The notes below the pieces were generated by a model, which saw nothing but the letters and a program-made list of their open reading frames with translations, ran no database searches and was not told the DNA's origin. The position numbers and the translations under genes are program-made. Shown here in pieces: positions 46,120 through 60,608 of a stretch of DNA of 64,000 nucleotides (positions are counted from its first letter, which is position 1; the number at the start of each line of letters is the position of its first letter). The stretch is from Alisma plantago-aquatica (lineage: Eukaryota; Streptophyta; Magnoliopsida; Alismatales; Alismataceae). The DNA is taken from positions 1,168,789,749 through 1,168,853,748 of the forward strand of contig OY856409.1 of the NCBI GenBank assembly GCA_963693085.1. The letters are read 5' to 3'.

Positions 46120-47660
46120 GTAGCAGAAAAAAAAATTATGCATCGTATTCCCCATAATCAACAGATTGCAACAATTACTATAACGTGTGAAGGATGGTTT
46201 CGAGGGTATACCTAGTCCTAGACCAAGTCCAGTGACAATCCTCATCAATGTAGAAGCATAACTCTAAATCTTGGTTGCACTGGGACTTGTCCGACCGGTG
46301 CGCCTCCTGGTCTGCACCACAGACTGCAGCCACAAACCTCATCTTCTTCAGCAGCTCCTCTTATCATAGACTGTTGGTTGACGTTGTCCTCCTAGCGGCA
46401 TACAATGGCCTCATACCTCTAGAGAAGTCCACACGGACCACCTAAAACTCATGTCATCCTGTTAAAATGGATAGGAAGGAGTTGTCCCTCCCATTGGTGT
46501 ACTAGTCACCAACTTAATCTCCCACAACAATGATCTCAATTGCTCTCTCCCTTGACTATCCCTCCCTAATCGGGTAGGACTTTCTTGGGCTTTCATGGTT
46601 ACTACAACCAGAGAGGACAACATTTTTTAGAGCACTTATTTTCAATTGTCTATGTTTTTCTCTAGGAATCCCCCAGTACCCCTCTATTTATAGGCAGAGT
46701 TTGGGTTAGGGTTCCCAATTTGTGTGGGAGTGAAAGGGACCAGAAGATCTCAAATTTTCACAACAATTATGGAACCTTCACATACAGTCGTTTGGCATAG
46801 CCCGGATGACCGTTTGGTGTATCTAAGTTGTGCATGAAATTGGCAATTCAATTCCCATCAATGTTGGACATTGATTTCCTTACACAACAAGTAATGTATT
46901 AGAGAAACCAATAGGGAAATGTCTAGAACCTTCCCTAGATTGAACAAGACCATGTTTCCATGCGCGATGGCCATCTTGGTCACTTATATGGTTGTTCGGT
47001 GACCTAAATTGAGGAAGTCAGTTGGGTCGATTAACTTCTTAGCCAATTTCAACTCACAACATGCCTGACTCCCCAGACATCTATCTCAACACTTGAGATG
47101 ACCATTTGGAACTCTAGACGAGTGCCTAGTAGTGCAGTCAGGCTGTTGGTTGCATGAATGAACTTGCCTAAACATTTTAGCAATTAATTCATATACCATT
47201 CAAGATAAAACTCCTCTTCGAGGTCAAGACCTATGTGTTTGACCCTATAGGTCCCATATTACGTTGGCAGTGAATGTCCTTAACACTTATGACATCACAA
47301 GCAATGAGTGGTGCCTAGTATTACATCAATGTTACCCAAGTAAATGTAAAGTTGGAGAACAACTTCAACCTACAATTTGTGTATGATGTTACAACATTTG
47401 TATAGTTCCTTTGTCACTGAAGTTCAGATTGAACTCCAGGCATGGAGTAGTCAGCCTTTTCATCATGCAATCATATTCCTTGAACCAGAGAAGACTGTCT
47501 GAGATATATAAGCTCAATATCACATATTGACTCACATGTGCATGGCCATGCATTTCTCGATCTCATTAATCAAGAGGCCTAGAACATCAAACTCACATAG
47601 GAGGGACAAAACTCATTTTTATCATTCACCATCTATGACCATGTGTCAAAGCCACCCAAT
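46120..47660. other. Unassigned sequence with an LTR-like promoter on the minus strand
   Basis: No gene recognised. Minus-strand CTATAAATAGAGG at 46682-46694 is a strong TATA-like box followed by a leader-like region, as in an LTR U3/R boundary. I could not identify the partner LTR or the borders. Part of the right end may belong to the 3' LTR of the next Copia element. Confidence 0.35.
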
Positions 47661-47669
47661 CATCACCTT

Positions 47670-50600
47670 TATAACAACCCATGTTTTAAGATTGTGTTTG
47701 ATGATGTAAAAGCATACCCCATGACATGTAATGAGTGTAATGATTTTAGGTTTAAGAACCACAACCACCACCATCATTGTGAGACCTAACTATGACTTCC
47801 ATGATGATGGCTTCCATGTGTCAGTCTCACGGTGGGTCTGTTTGATACACTATTCTATAATATGTATTTTTGTTCTTGGTTTGATGTTTCCATATCATGA
47901 CTAATGAGATTTAGTCATCAATCAACTCACAATGTGATCTTATGTGTCATTGTTATCTATCAACTTTCTACAATAAGAATTGATACATAATGAGAATATG
48001 TATATGTACCATTAACATTCGTATATCTCATTTCACAAGGATAATACTTGAATACATATGTCATTAAGTAATAATTTTCTCTCAACATTTATAATGTTAC
48101 ACCATTATCTCATAACTGAATTAAACAAAATAAATTGGAAGCTTGCCTTTTATTAATAATCAAATCATTTTACAAGTTATGCTATTATAATCATCACATG
48201 ATTGGCTCTTTGGGCATACTTAACCAAAAAACTCCCACTTGCACTTAGATTCAATCACCCACGAATGTTATTCTGAGTGACCTAACATGACCATCATGCT
48301 TCTGCAGTGAAAGTGCCTTTGTGAAGGGATCAGCAACATTGTTCTCAGTTGGTACTTCACAAATCTTTACATCTCCTCATTGTATGATCTCTCATATGAG
48401 ATGATACCGCCTTTGTATATGCTTTGAGAGTTGATGTGATATGGGTTCCTTTGCTTGTGCAATAGCTCCATTGTTGTCACAATATAGCTTGATTGTGTCA
48501 CTAATGTTTGGAACAACCCCAAGTTCTATAATGAACTTCTTGATCCATACAACCTCCTTTGCTACACTCCATGCGTCAATATACTCAGCTTCTACCAAAG
48601 AATCAGCAACTATCTCTTACTTGGAACTCTTCCAGCATACAACTCTATTGTCTAGGAAAAACACAAATCTTGATTGTGATTTGCAATCATCTTGATCAGT
48701 TTGGAAGCTTGCATCGGTGTAACCCTTTACCACCAAATTTTCCTCTCTGATGTAGATCAAGAACTTATCCTTAGTCCTTCTCAAGTACTTGAGGATGTTC
48801 TTTACGGTTGTCTAGTAAGCATCACCTAGATCTGACTGATATCTTCTCATCATGCTCGAGGCATATGAGACATCTAGATGGGTGCACAACATTGCGTACA
48901 TGATTGATCCAATTATTGAGGCATATGTAATCTCACTCATGCATTCACTTTTTTCACAAGAATTGGGACATTGACTCTTAGAGATGATCACTCTATGAAG
49001 CACATGCATGTTTTCTCTCTTTGAGTTCTCCATGTTGAACTGCTTCAAACACTTTATCAATGTATGTGCTCTGACTTAGTCCAAGAAGCCTTCTGGATCT
49101 ATCTCTATAGATCTTTATCCCCAAGATGTAGGATTCTTCTCCCAAGTCTTTCATAGAGAATGTATTTTGAAGCCACATATTTACCTTTTATAAAGTAGGG
49201 ATGGCATTCCCCATCAATAGTAAGTCATCTACATACAATATTAGGAATGTCACTATGCTCCCACTAACCTTCTTGTACACATATGGTTCATCTTCATTTT
49301 GAACAAAGCCAAACCCTTTGTTTATCTCATCAAATGGAAGATTACAGCTCTGAGATGCTTTCTTCAATCCATAGATTGACCTTCGTAGCTTAAAAACTTT
49401 ATTTTCATCCTTTGGATAGATCAAACCCTTAGGTTGTGTCATATACACATCCTCAAGAAGGTTCCTATTAAGGAAGGCTGTTTTAACATCCATCTACCAA
49501 ATCTCATAGTCATGATAAGATGTAATGGGAAGCATGATCCTGATGGACTTAACTATGGCCAATGGAGAAAAGGTTTTGTCATAGTCAACACCATGAACTT
49601 GTCTGAAACCCTTTGCAGCCAATCTTCCCTTATAGGTTTGAACTTTCCATCCATGTCGATCTTCTTCTTGAAGACCCACTTGCACCCTATGGGTTTCACC
49701 CCTTTAGATGGATCCACCAAAGTCCATTCTTTGTTGGTATACATGGATTCCATCTCATATCTCATGGCCTCAAACTATTTCTCAGACTCTGGTCCCTATA
49801 TACATCTTTATAGGTTATTGGCTCATCATCTATGACCAATTCACGGCCTTCTTAAGTCACAATATATCCAAATCTCTCAGGCTCAAGTGTGTCCTATTAG
49901 ATCTATGAGGTTCCTGTGTTACTTGAGGAATTTGGGATTCCACAACACCTTGTGAATCTCTTAGTTCCTCTTGTACATCTAAGGGTTCAATGTTATCTTG
50001 TTGGTATCAAACCTCTTTGAGTTCCACTTTCCTCTCACTGATTCATTTGGAAATAAATTTCTTTTCTAGGAATGCAATATATCTAGCGACAAACACTTTG
50101 TTGACAGATGAATTATACAAGTAGTATCCCATAGTTTACTTGGGATATCTAACAAAATAACATTTTTTAGATATAGGACCAATATTTTCAGGAAACATTT
50201 TCATGACATAAGCTTTGCAACCCCAAATCCTCATAAAAGACATTCTAGGATTCTTCCGAGTCCATATCTCTTATGGTATCTTTTGAACCGACTTAGATGG
50301 TACTCAGTTTAGTGTAAATGCGGCATTTTGTAGAGCATACCCCCAAAAGGTAGTTGGAAGCTTAGCTAAACTCATCATTGATCACACCATATCTAGTAAT
50401 GTGTGATTCCTTCTTTCCGATACACCATTATGCTGAGGTGTTCTAGGTGGAGTCTATTGGGATATAATCCCATGGGCTCTAAGAAGGACCTCAAACTCTT
50501 GGTTTAAGTATTCTCCACCTCGATCAGAACAAAGTGCCTTAATACTTTTATCATTTTGGTTCTATACTTCATTCATAAACTCCTTGAACTTTTCAAGAGT

Positions 50601-52495
50601 GTTTGACTTATGTTTTATTAAATAAACATAGCCATACCTACTAAAGTCATCAGTGAAGGTTATGAAGTACTGATACCCACCTCTAGCAGTTGTTCTAAAA
50701 GGTCCACACACATCAATATGTATGAGTCCTAATAGATCACTAGCTTTCTCATTATTACCAGTGAAAGGGGTATTAGCCATCTTCTCCAATAAACAAAATT
50801 CACATGTCTCTATTGATTTAAAATCAAAAGAGTCCAAATAACCATCTTGATGGAGTCTAGATATGTGATTATCATTTATGTGCCCTAGATGACAATGCCA
50901 AAGGTATGTCTTCTTTGAGTTTTTGAGTTTTAGTCTTTTGGTATTAACATTATAAACATATGTCTTTTGATCTAACAAGTAAAGAACATAAGACATGGAG
51001 GCACTACCATAAACGATCCCATCTTTTGAAATAGAACATCGACCATTTTTAATATGGAATTCAAATGCATCCCTGTCCAAACAAGATACAGAAATGATGT
51101 TTCTATTTATAGAAGGTACATAATAGCAGTTCCTTAATTCTATTAAAAGCCACGTGGGTAGATATATACTACATGTTGCAACTGCATTGGCTGCAACTCT
51201 TGCACCATTAGCAACTCACAGTTCCACCTCGCCTTTTCCCAAAGGCCTACTTCCTTTTAGATCCTACATATGAGAACATATGTGAGATCTACATTTGGTA
51301 TCTAGTACTCGTGATGATGAAGTAGATATATTTATCTCCATAACGTATATACATAAAGAGATTTATCTCAATAACGTATATACCTAAAGAGATTTATCTC
51401 AATAGCGTATATACCTAAAGTGGAGATCAATGTCCCCATCTTCTTCTTCCTGAAAGTCTTCAAGTACAAAGGATGAGTTCCTCTTGTACTTTTCTTTCTC
51501 CTTATCTTGAGTGTTGAAGATTTGGATTTAGGCTTGGCCTCAGAACTCTTCTCAGTCTTGCTTTGATCCTTGGACTCATCTCTACTGATCACCATCACGG
51601 GCTTATCCTTCTTCAATTTTGCTTCAACATGAATCAACATGGCAAGCAAATTTAACATCTATCTAGTTGTATTATTTACATGATAGAATGTAATAAAGAA
51701 GCTATATGATATTGGCATAGTCTTTAGAATCATATCAGTGGCCAACTCTTGGCTCAAGGTGAATCCCAGTTCTTCAAGATGATACACATGTCCAATCCTA
51801 TTGAGCACATGTTCTTCTACTAAGGTTCCCTCTGTCAGCTTAGATTTGAGAAACACCTTCATGATATTGTCCCTTTCTTGCTTTGTAAGACCAAGTGTCA
51901 CTTTCTTAAGATGTGTTACCATCTCAAGAACACTCATGCCTTTACATTGCTCATGCAACACATAATGTACTTTATCTCTAAGGCATCATTGGCATGCTTC
52001 CAGTAAGCATCCACTTGTGTCCTAGGTGCATCAGGAGCAGGTATTTTTGGCACTAGTTTGTCAAGGATGTAGATCTTGCACTCTTCATTGAGAACCCTTC
52101 TCAAAGTCCAAAACCAGTCGTGGAAATTTCTCCTAACACTTTTGTCCTTCTTCAGGACTCATCGCAAATCAGATTTGTTTGTCATTTGATTCTACAAGAG
52201 AAAATTTGCATTTTTCAAAAACCCTTTTGATTTGATTTAATTTGAAAATTTCAGACAATATTAATTAGGACTTTAATTATTATCTCTCCTACTATTTTAT
52301 TCAAATTGATAGCCCTCAATATAAATTTAGAATATTGTAGCATACAATATTCTAGTGGGCCAAGATCTATATTTCATCACGTCATGAGTCGGCTTTTTCC
52401 GATCGCCCACAACCTGGCAATTTAGGTAGGCCATCATGTCAATTTCATCATATGGAACTCTTGGATAGATGATATGCTCAACTCTTTTCCATAAT
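47670..52495 (-). mobile_element. Third Copia element, minus strand, 5' end split off by a gypsy insertion
   Basis: A pol order typical of Copia runs on the minus strand from gag (52185) to RNase H (48251). It is followed by a purine tract (GCAAGTGGGAG) and 3' LTR-like sequence from about 48235 downward (TATGCCCAAAGAGCCAATCATG). The lower border, about 47670, is a guess. The 5' UTR/LTR side stops at 52495, where a gypsy element with TSD ataat begins. Sequence after 63981 should continue this element. Confidence 0.7.
48251..52185 (-). pseudogene. Copia gag-pol polyprotein, degenerate (third element)
   Basis: Gag begins near ATG 52185 (NFHDWFWTLRRVLNEECKI; a gag_2/UBN2-like domain at 51961-51659). 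Protease at about 51300-51170 reads LDTKCRSHMF where LDTGCGSHM is usual, so the active-site Gly is changed. GAG-pre-integrase and integrase follow at 51080-50562 (LWHCHLGHI, CEFCLLEKMA, HIDVCGPF, FTDDFSRYGYVYL). Reverse transcriptase at 49835-48812 keeps YVDDLLLMG (about 49225). RNase H at 48600-48390 shows VEAEYIDA, LYCDNNGAIAQAKEP and SKHIQRRYHLI. Stops and a few frameshifts break the frame; it is not functional. Confidence 0.87.
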
Positions 52496-54146
52496 TGTTA
52501 TGACCCAAACTCTTGATAACCCCCAATTAAGGGAGACCAAGAGGTCGAAGCCGCACCCATAACTTCCGGATCAAAGGTTCGGCACTTAACCAAGAACAAT
52601 TATTAAATTTCAAAAATCTATACTGAAAAGTTGTAAGAAAAATAAAATTTTGCATACCTTTTTGAAGAATTGGATCTATAAACTTCTATCCACTTATGGG
52701 TTCTACTCTAACTAATCCTCCTTATATTTTACTTCATGTATTTCACAATATGATGATTTACTATTTTCCCTTTTGGCTTGAACCTAAAACGCCGACAAAC
52801 AAAACGTTGGTCAACCGAAGCTGGCATGTGGGGGAAACAATAAATGTGCAACTATAATAACAACATAATAATTCAATTAATCATTTAACAACCAAGATTA
52901 CGTTTTAAATATAACTCCGCGATCCATGATTTCCCTATCCTCTATGCTATCCCTGTAGTGGACCTGGATACTACCTTCCTTATGGTAGATCCCCATTAAA
53001 CCCCTCATGGTCCCACCTATAGGTGAACCAGTTTCTAGGGTTGAGTCACATGGTTCTACTCATAAGTAGCCCACTCCTTAACTCATGGCAGGCTAATGGT
53101 CTCATGTCACTACACTTGGTAGCCCAATTTCTAACCCACGATAACCTAAACCTTACTCTAGGTTACCCCTTTTTAGCCTTTACAAGCCACAGAGGTGGAC
53201 TCAGATCTAGCCAGTTATATATATGTTCATAGTGATAGTCATAGTCACTCTATATAGTTGCATCAAATAAAAGGCATCCAACAGTTAATTTCAAGCAATC
53301 GATAAACACATTCGAAAATCACCATGAAACTAAAGCGATTACTCATAAGCGTAACAACATACCTGATTTGATGATTTCACAAGCATTAAGAAAATCCAAC
53401 CAAGAATGCAATCCAAGCAAGCAATTCAATACTCACATAATTCTTGAAAAGAATATGTACTCTATTTATTACACACTTTATCAAGAATCTACTTTATTGA
53501 CTTGGATTCACTTTCTAGGGTTTTGTATCCATTTTAGGGTTTCATTTTGCAATTCGGGGGTTTCCCTTCATCTTTTACCATATTAAACCCTAATTTTATG
53601 CCATTACTCATAAACCCCAATTATCTCATCTATTCTTCAATATTAAGGTTATCTTAACAACATATAACCGTATTTTCATATTACAGGCACATTAATCATC
53701 AATTAATTTCATTAAGTTTCTTTTTCATTAAAACTACTATTTTATCCTTTTAATCCATAACAAGATCATTATACGCATTTATCTTCAATTCAAAGTTCAT
53801 TATGGTCTAATTAACATATGAACTCAATTTACCATTAATTCTACCTTTTATTCATGAGAAAACCCTAATTACTACATTTAGGGTTTTATCCATAATTAGG
53901 AAAGTTAATGCTCGAAATAAATTAGAACCATTATATAACAAAATATTTTCATATCTTTCAAATTATATATGATCTTATCCTCTTTTACCCTAAATTAGGG
54001 TTTCTAACTACTTAATCATTCTCACATGAGGTAAAAACCCTAAATCATGTAATTTTACATCTAGCTAAGGTTCAAATCTAACGTTATCATTCAACAAGTT
54101 ATTAATACTTCAATTAACCCATTAAGCATTCTAGATTCAACCTTTA

Positions 54147-54159
54147 ATCACAGAAAAGG
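54147..54159. repeat. Left target-site duplication of the LINE insertion
   Basis: atcacagaaaagg here and atcacagaaaggg at 54508-54520 flank the insert. The sister LTR has this sequence once (about 62274-62286), so the duplication came with the insertion. Confidence 0.85.
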
Positions 54160-54507
54160 TTTTTTTGAAATGGTGCTTGGCTAGACCATCCACCAAATGG
54201 AGATTAGTTCGACTAACATTCTTGAGCATGACATCCTCCATACCAGCCATGAACTTCTGAGCTCTCGCTATCCAATGTTTAATAGCAGGAGCATCGTCTG
54301 CATGGTTCCTCAAAGCTTTGACGGCCATAGCACTATCCGTAGTAAAGGTAATTCGGTTGTGACCATTAACTCTACTGACATTAGCCGCGAGCTCAATAGC
54401 TCGGACTTCAGCTTCAAGGATGGAGTTCACCTTGATCTTTCTAGCACACCCACCTATCCAGTGACCGTTCAGGTCATACGCGACAGCAGCTATAGCTTCC
54501 AAGTTCC
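54160..54507 (-). mobile_element. 5'-truncated LINE insertion with RNase H-coding end
   Basis: 348 bp absent from the partner LTR, with a run of seven T next to the left TSD: the poly-A tail of a minus-strand insert. Its minus-strand frame (54502-54137) encodes a plant-type RNase H-like domain: DLNGHWIGG, NSILEAEVRAIELAA, FTTDSAMAVKAL, and a C-terminal NLHLVDGLAKHH. Such a domain closes the second ORF of some plant LINEs. The frame is open, with no stop before the tail, which fits a young insertion. Insertion by target-primed reverse transcription is inferred from tail, truncation and TSD. Confidence 0.85.
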
Positions 54508-55253
54508 ATCACAGAAAGGGTTTTTAACTTAACTTTAATGTACTTTTCATCAACTTATTTACTTTTGCAATTAGGAACGGAATCAATCTTTAATATCATT
54601 TTTATTGGATTCCTCTCATTCTCCTAAGCAAAATTCATATATTACTTGTCCTAATCGGAGTTACCAATCTCTAATTATGAATTTTGTAAGAAAAATACCT
54701 TTCAGCCAATCAGATTGTGCCACATCGTCAAGCTCATGCAACGTTGCTTAGCTTTTGGAAACATAACCAAATGACAACTCTGCCCCCACTTAAGTTGTCA
54801 TGCTTCATACCCCAGAGGAGTAGAACTGTCCAACGTCCTCCAGGTTGTCCTCAACCTCGGGCAGCCCTACCTTTCCACCGTTGCAGCATGGTGCGGCCTC
54901 CGTCTCTCACTCTCAGGGTAGTGATTCTTGCCAGAAGTCACTCCTCCACCTCCGCAACTCTAAGGTGTACACAGGGCACCCTCAAACCCTGGCCATGGTA
55001 GCCGTCTTCCTGCTCTCCAAGCCATGCACAACGGCCGTCATTGTAGCCTAGGTGCTGCTGTTGCGCGTACTCTAGGGCATGGATTCGATGGAGAAACAGC
55101 TCGTTGACACCGTGATACACCAGGCCTTCATCGCACCCCTCTGGTTTCCCTTCTTTGCGTCATGTTTATAGTGATCTTGGGGTTAGGGTTTGAAGATGAA
55201 AGCAAGGAAGAAGAGAGACATGTGGGATCCTCTAGACTTGGCCCAGGGTCGTA

Positions 55254-55268
55254 CCCCTTATATAGGGG
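55254..55268 (-). promoter_or_regulatory. TATA-like promoter box in the 3' gypsy LTR
   Basis: Minus strand CCCCTATATAAGGGG, a near-perfect TATA box in a palindromic GC frame. It is conserved at 63017-63031 in the other LTR. Position within the LTR fits the U3/R border for minus-strand transcription. Confidence 0.6.
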
Positions 55269-56223
55269 AGGGTAGATAGGCCCTAGGTTGTTTATCCACG
55301 AGATCCAAGAGGAAAAACAAGCTCCACACATAAAGGAAACCTTTTCCTTCCTTGATAAGAAATCTTCTCTTTCTTAACTTATTCCTTTGATATTCTTTAT
55401 CCTTGATATATTAGAATTTCGAAAATCTCTTCGTTTATCTTCTTAGTACTTGCCCTTTATTCTAGTGGCATGAAATTCTATTTTCATTTAATAGAAAATA
55501 CTCCCTTTTTTGGAACACCACATAATTCATTAATTAAGAATCATATTATATTCTTATTTGACATTATCGATATTTCCTCTTTCCTCTTCCTTCATTGGGG
55601 CTCCTTGTACCCCAAGAAACTCTATTATTTTGAAGTTACTTTTTAAGGATACTTATTATCCTTCTAGATGCATCTATATGCATTACTTCACATTATCTTG
55701 TTTATTTCTTATTAAAATATCTCTTTTTGAGGATTTCTCTTTATTTCTCTTTTATTTTCCTCATTAGCATTCCTTTTATCATTAGGAATCCTTGGGATAC
55801 AAAATTCAACCAAGGATAATTCCATTATACTTCTTTTGACTTGTTTTCCACATTTTACCATTGTTCTCAATTTCTTTCTTACTAAAGAAATACTTAATTA
55901 ACCTTTTCTTTTCTTATTGCTTTCTTTTGCAACTTTGGACTCCTTGGAACCCAAGGAACCCAAGAGGCACGAAATCCCTCTTTGGATTTTCCTTCTAGAG
56001 GTTTCCACATTTTTCTTTTCTCAAATATTCAATTATTCATTTACTAATTGAATTTCCTTGTTATTTAGGCCTAATAACCAATAAAGCCCACCACACAAAC
56101 ATCAAGGCTATTGTAAACAGAATCCATTTATTCGAACCAAATTATATCATTATTTGTTCAAATATCTTTAATATGAGAAATTACATTTCTCACCAAATAA
56201 ACCCAAAAATTGGGGTTGTAGCA

Positions 56224-59200
56224 TTCTTCCCCTCTTATAGGAATTTTGTCCTCAAAATTCTTATCAAGCAAACAAACAATTCAGAATAAGACTTTTCCAT
56301 GTCCATCATTGGCCCCTATGTGGCTTTACCGTACTCATGGCACTTACCAAAGAACCTTTATCATCACATATTCTTTTCTCTGAGTTCTTTCATCCTGGCG
56401 TCTATAAACTGCCCAGGTGACTCAGGCCATTTCAGCCTCCCTTAGGGCTCACTAGTTTCATTGCTCAGCACATGGTCGGGGTACCTCACATAGTGCTCTA
56501 AATTGGACACATGGAACTCATCACACATTACTTTATCCTGAGGGGTAAGGTCAAACTTAACCTTCTCCACCAAACTATGTCAAAAGAACCCATGCATCGG
56601 GGACTCAGCTCTCTTAGCTATAACTTAGAGGGGGTGGATTTTCATGTCACATATTCTCCCACAGTGAACTACATGTCAGTCTACTTTGCATTTGCTCATG
56701 ACTCTTGTCGTCTCTGGGTTCCTTTCAGCAATTGCACAATCAAAGTGACTTCATCTACACACACTGTGGTCCTTTTCTAACCATCACATGGTCCTTTCAC
56801 CAACATCACCTTACTGAAGTGGTGACCGACACGACCTCTCTTACAGAGCTTCTTTAAATCATGATACTGGCTTTGGTGGTTATCATCACATCTTTCATAG
56901 GACAAGAACTATCTCTAGATATCACCCTGAGCGAGCACCCACGCCCTCATCAGACCCTCTCGTCTGGATCATACTAAACATTAGTTAGGGGTGATAAACT
57001 TACTAACATGGAGTTCTTCATGTATCTACTTCCACCATACAGAAGTGAACCTTTGAGTTATACTCAAGAACTTTTGAACTCACACCATAGGGTAGTTGAA
57101 CCATCTCTCTCATGTGTAGTTCAACCCTATGTGTCCCTTGACAGTACTCTTTCTTTCTCATGTCATCTAGGTAAGGTGATCTACCATAACCCATATTGCA
57201 TCTCGACCTTCCTTGGTCCAGGGGAGACTTACATCATCCATAGTGATGAACTCACTTTCTCTTTCAGGGACTCTTGATCCCTTATATCAATGCATTGGGT
57301 TACTGGTGTTCATCCTTCTCCCTCGGCTTGCATGGCCATATACCACATGCAACTTTATCTTAGGCATCCAAAGTCCTACTGTCACTTATTATCTTGGTGG
57401 TACCATGTATGGTGATCTTAAAATCAGGATCTCATGTATGTCATGATTTCTCAAGATCGATACCTTAGAAACCCTAAACCACTCTCATCAGGGTTTCATT
57501 ACCTTCCTATCCAAAGAAAAGCATTTGAGATTTTACAACCATCCTTTCATTGCATCAAGGATGACTAACCAAACAACCATTAACTTTTCCACATATCTCG
57601 TTACATATGAGTGTTAGCCAAACATATCTTCTTTCCAAACTTATGGTTAGCCTAACAACCTCTTCTAGCTTCTAGCCAAACTAGTCTGATATATCTCAAC
57701 CAGAGCATCCATTACCATTTCACATCCTTAGGTAATAGGTAACCTTGAAGACATACACTTCCATGTATTTCACTCATCATCTCAAACTCAAACTCTAAGT
57801 CTATCTTCATTAAGAACACTCTCTGATTTCATCATCATGGTGATCAAATTCAACCTAGTATAACTTATAAGTTCCACATAGCTCATGATAAAATATTCTC
57901 AAAAGGTAACTACCTCATTTCTTTTAGTGTTTGCAAACCATCCATGTATTATTCACTTTACCATGGTATGTTATCTTCTCTGTCCCAATATCTCATAGCA
58001 ATGTTCCAACTCACATCATCTTTTATCCTCGGTGTATGGCATGTGTACTATCCTATCTCTCACTCCCATAACAAGAGGAAATAAGCATTTGGTTGTAGTC
58101 CAAATACAAAGTTCTTCATGTTCCAAGAGTAGAGATGGTACATCCCACCTTGCCAGTACACCTTTAAATCTAAGTTGAAACATGCCACATATGTCTCTAC
58201 ATCATAGACATCATGATATCAAAGTTACTTCCGTGGAAAACTGGTCTCGAACCTACTTGGATTTACACACAACCCTTGGTCATCTCCTCGAGGTCTATAG
58301 GGTGCCGGCACTTTTGGGGGCATCCCTCTTCCCTTATGCATCCAGAGAGTGACCTACTCATCTTCCCTTTGGGTCCCATGAGTTCATGAAGGTGATCAAT
58401 CTCCTAACCCATGGCCCTCAGACAATGATAGATGTTACCTCCCGACCCTATGGTCATGTGCAACTAGGGAATTAGACAACTCCTACTTCCATCGGTCTTA
58501 TCCCTACCTGACCCTAGGATAGACTTAGGATTTCCTTATAGTACATGTTCAACTTAGAACTTTACCCAAGCCTTCATCATCTCTCTTTCTGCATTCAAGG
58601 GCCAACTTTCATTCTTTCATAGGAGTCATGGCGACCTGCCTACCTTGGTCAGGCCCCTTATCGGTTACCTCCATGGTAACACATCCACATGCACTTAGAG
58701 ATGGATATCTATGGGTCTACAGGTTCATTCTCATACCATGTACTTTTTACTTAGCTTCTCACGATCCTATGATACCTCTTTAGGTTACCTTAAACCAACA
58801 AAACTGGTATACACCCTACAAAAGGGTCCCTCTCCCAGGATGGGAGGAAACTACCACTCTTGACCACAAGGTCACAAACATCCTTAGGTCCAGGGTTTAC
58901 ATCTGAATGCTTAACCCTAGTAAGCTATTAAGGAACAAGCTGACCACCTATTAAACCATGCTGGGTCATACTTGTTCTCATCCTCAACACTGGATCACGA
59001 TCATACCTTCCCATGTCACCCACTTAGCCGTGAGGGGTTCATCAAACATACCTTTAACTTAAGGGGTTTTCATTTCCACTCAATATAGGAGGTACCATGT
59101 TCACATCTAGAGAAACTCAACTCTCATCACGTGCATTAGGTACATCACTTCCCCTCTTTAGGAACCCTAGGTTCACTTTCAAGTATCCAACTACATGCTC

Positions 59201-60608
59201 TATCTCTTAACCATGAACCAACCATGTATCGGGTACGACATACACTTCATGTCTTCCTTTTTCCTCGATCAACACTTTAAAGTTGAGTCCTCCTCAAGGA
59301 CAAGCAACAAGGTACAAGGCCTCATAACCTATTACTATACCTCTCCAGGTCTAAGGAACTCCTCTTCCTATCACAGAAGGTAACCAACTATACCACATGC
59401 ACATAGGTACCAGAAGCATCACCCTCTATCTAGGGTTTGGTTCCCCTAAAGGCAACTAAGATATCAGCAACTTCCAGGGATCGGACATGAGGCAACCACT
59501 ATCATCCATTGTTCCTCATATCTCGTGGTTTTAGGCTTCCAACCTTCTTACTGGGTTTCGTGCTCTCTCTCTAGAGCTAACCCTACATCCAACCTCACCG
59601 TTAGATGTCCTTTCTTCATGAAGGATCAACCTCAAAAGCATGCCCCTACCTGGATGAAGCCTATGTTCAACTTATGTTCGCTCAAGGTTATCCATAGTTC
59701 TTTATGCTTATTTCATAAGCCATCCTTCATACTCTCCTGGTCAGGGTTTCAACCTATTTCTCACACTACTAACGTACCCTGGGTGCATGCTATGCCCTAC
59801 TCTCATAGGCCCATAGGGTTTCTATAGGTCCTTTACTAACATCATCATCAAAGGAGATATCCTTTGCTCTAACATGCACGACCCTTCCCAGGGTTGGGTT
59901 GCCAAAGGTGCTAGGTCACCCATGGATCATATGGCATCCCAAAGGCATGTCCTTTAAAACACCTGGTCTATAGTGATATCTATTCACCACTTCATATCTC
60001 TCTAACCAACACCTACGGTTAGGGTTATCATCATCCTTAAAGGATGTGCCAGGTCTCTACTTGTAATGGAGATCTCTATCTCCAAGAATAACTCTCTTTA
60101 TCTATCCTCTTGATAAGAAGGTCTAACCCCAAGTCTCTTTTGAGGGCATGACAAGTTATGTCATAAGACCTAAGCATGTATTTATTCTTTAGTTTGCGCT
60201 TAATCTATTAAGCTTATGTCCATGACATCTTATTTACATACTTTTTCATTAATTTGGTGGAGGATTCCTTACACCTTATTAACCTTACCCATACCTCAAG
60301 AGGGTGAGGAGAAGAGAGAAAACCCTAATCCTTAAGGTCCTTAACATAAATTGTGATGAGAAGGGATGAATAAGATGAGAAAGTCCTAAAGGTATCTTAT
60401 TTTGATTCATACCCTAAGACTTTGGTCAGGCAGTCACATGGATCGGGGAGTCCTCGTATTCTGACTAGTGGTGCGGAGGAAAATATTGCCATCCCTCGGT
60501 CATGATCCTTTTCTAGACACCTCCATCTTTCGGATATTCCTCTAATGACTCCCTTGGGTTCTATGGAGTTTGCAAAATTTAATAATTATTAATGGTTAAG
60601 TGAGGAAC
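56224..60608 (-). pseudogene. Gypsy internal region with heavily degraded pol
   Basis: Two parts can be read on the minus strand. At about 57250-57160 the integrase core appears as TMDDVSLPWTKEGRDAIW then VMVDHLT, with stops after it. At about 56575-56250 the integrase C-terminal extension appears (EFHVSNLEHYVRYPDHVL, then KCHEYGKAT and MDMEKSYSELF), followed by the polypurine tract. Between are many stops; several in a row (TGA TGA TAA near 56385) fit C-to-T change. I could not read gag or reverse transcriptase between 57300 and 60600 with confidence. The 4.4-kb length fits a slightly shortened gag-pol region. Confidence 0.55.

Larger units (their letters stand above)
52496..56223 (-). repeat. 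3' LTR of the gypsy element
   Basis: Aligns along its whole length with 60627-63976. Differences are mainly single-base changes; the one large difference is the LINE insertion at 54160-54507. Confidence 0.93.
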
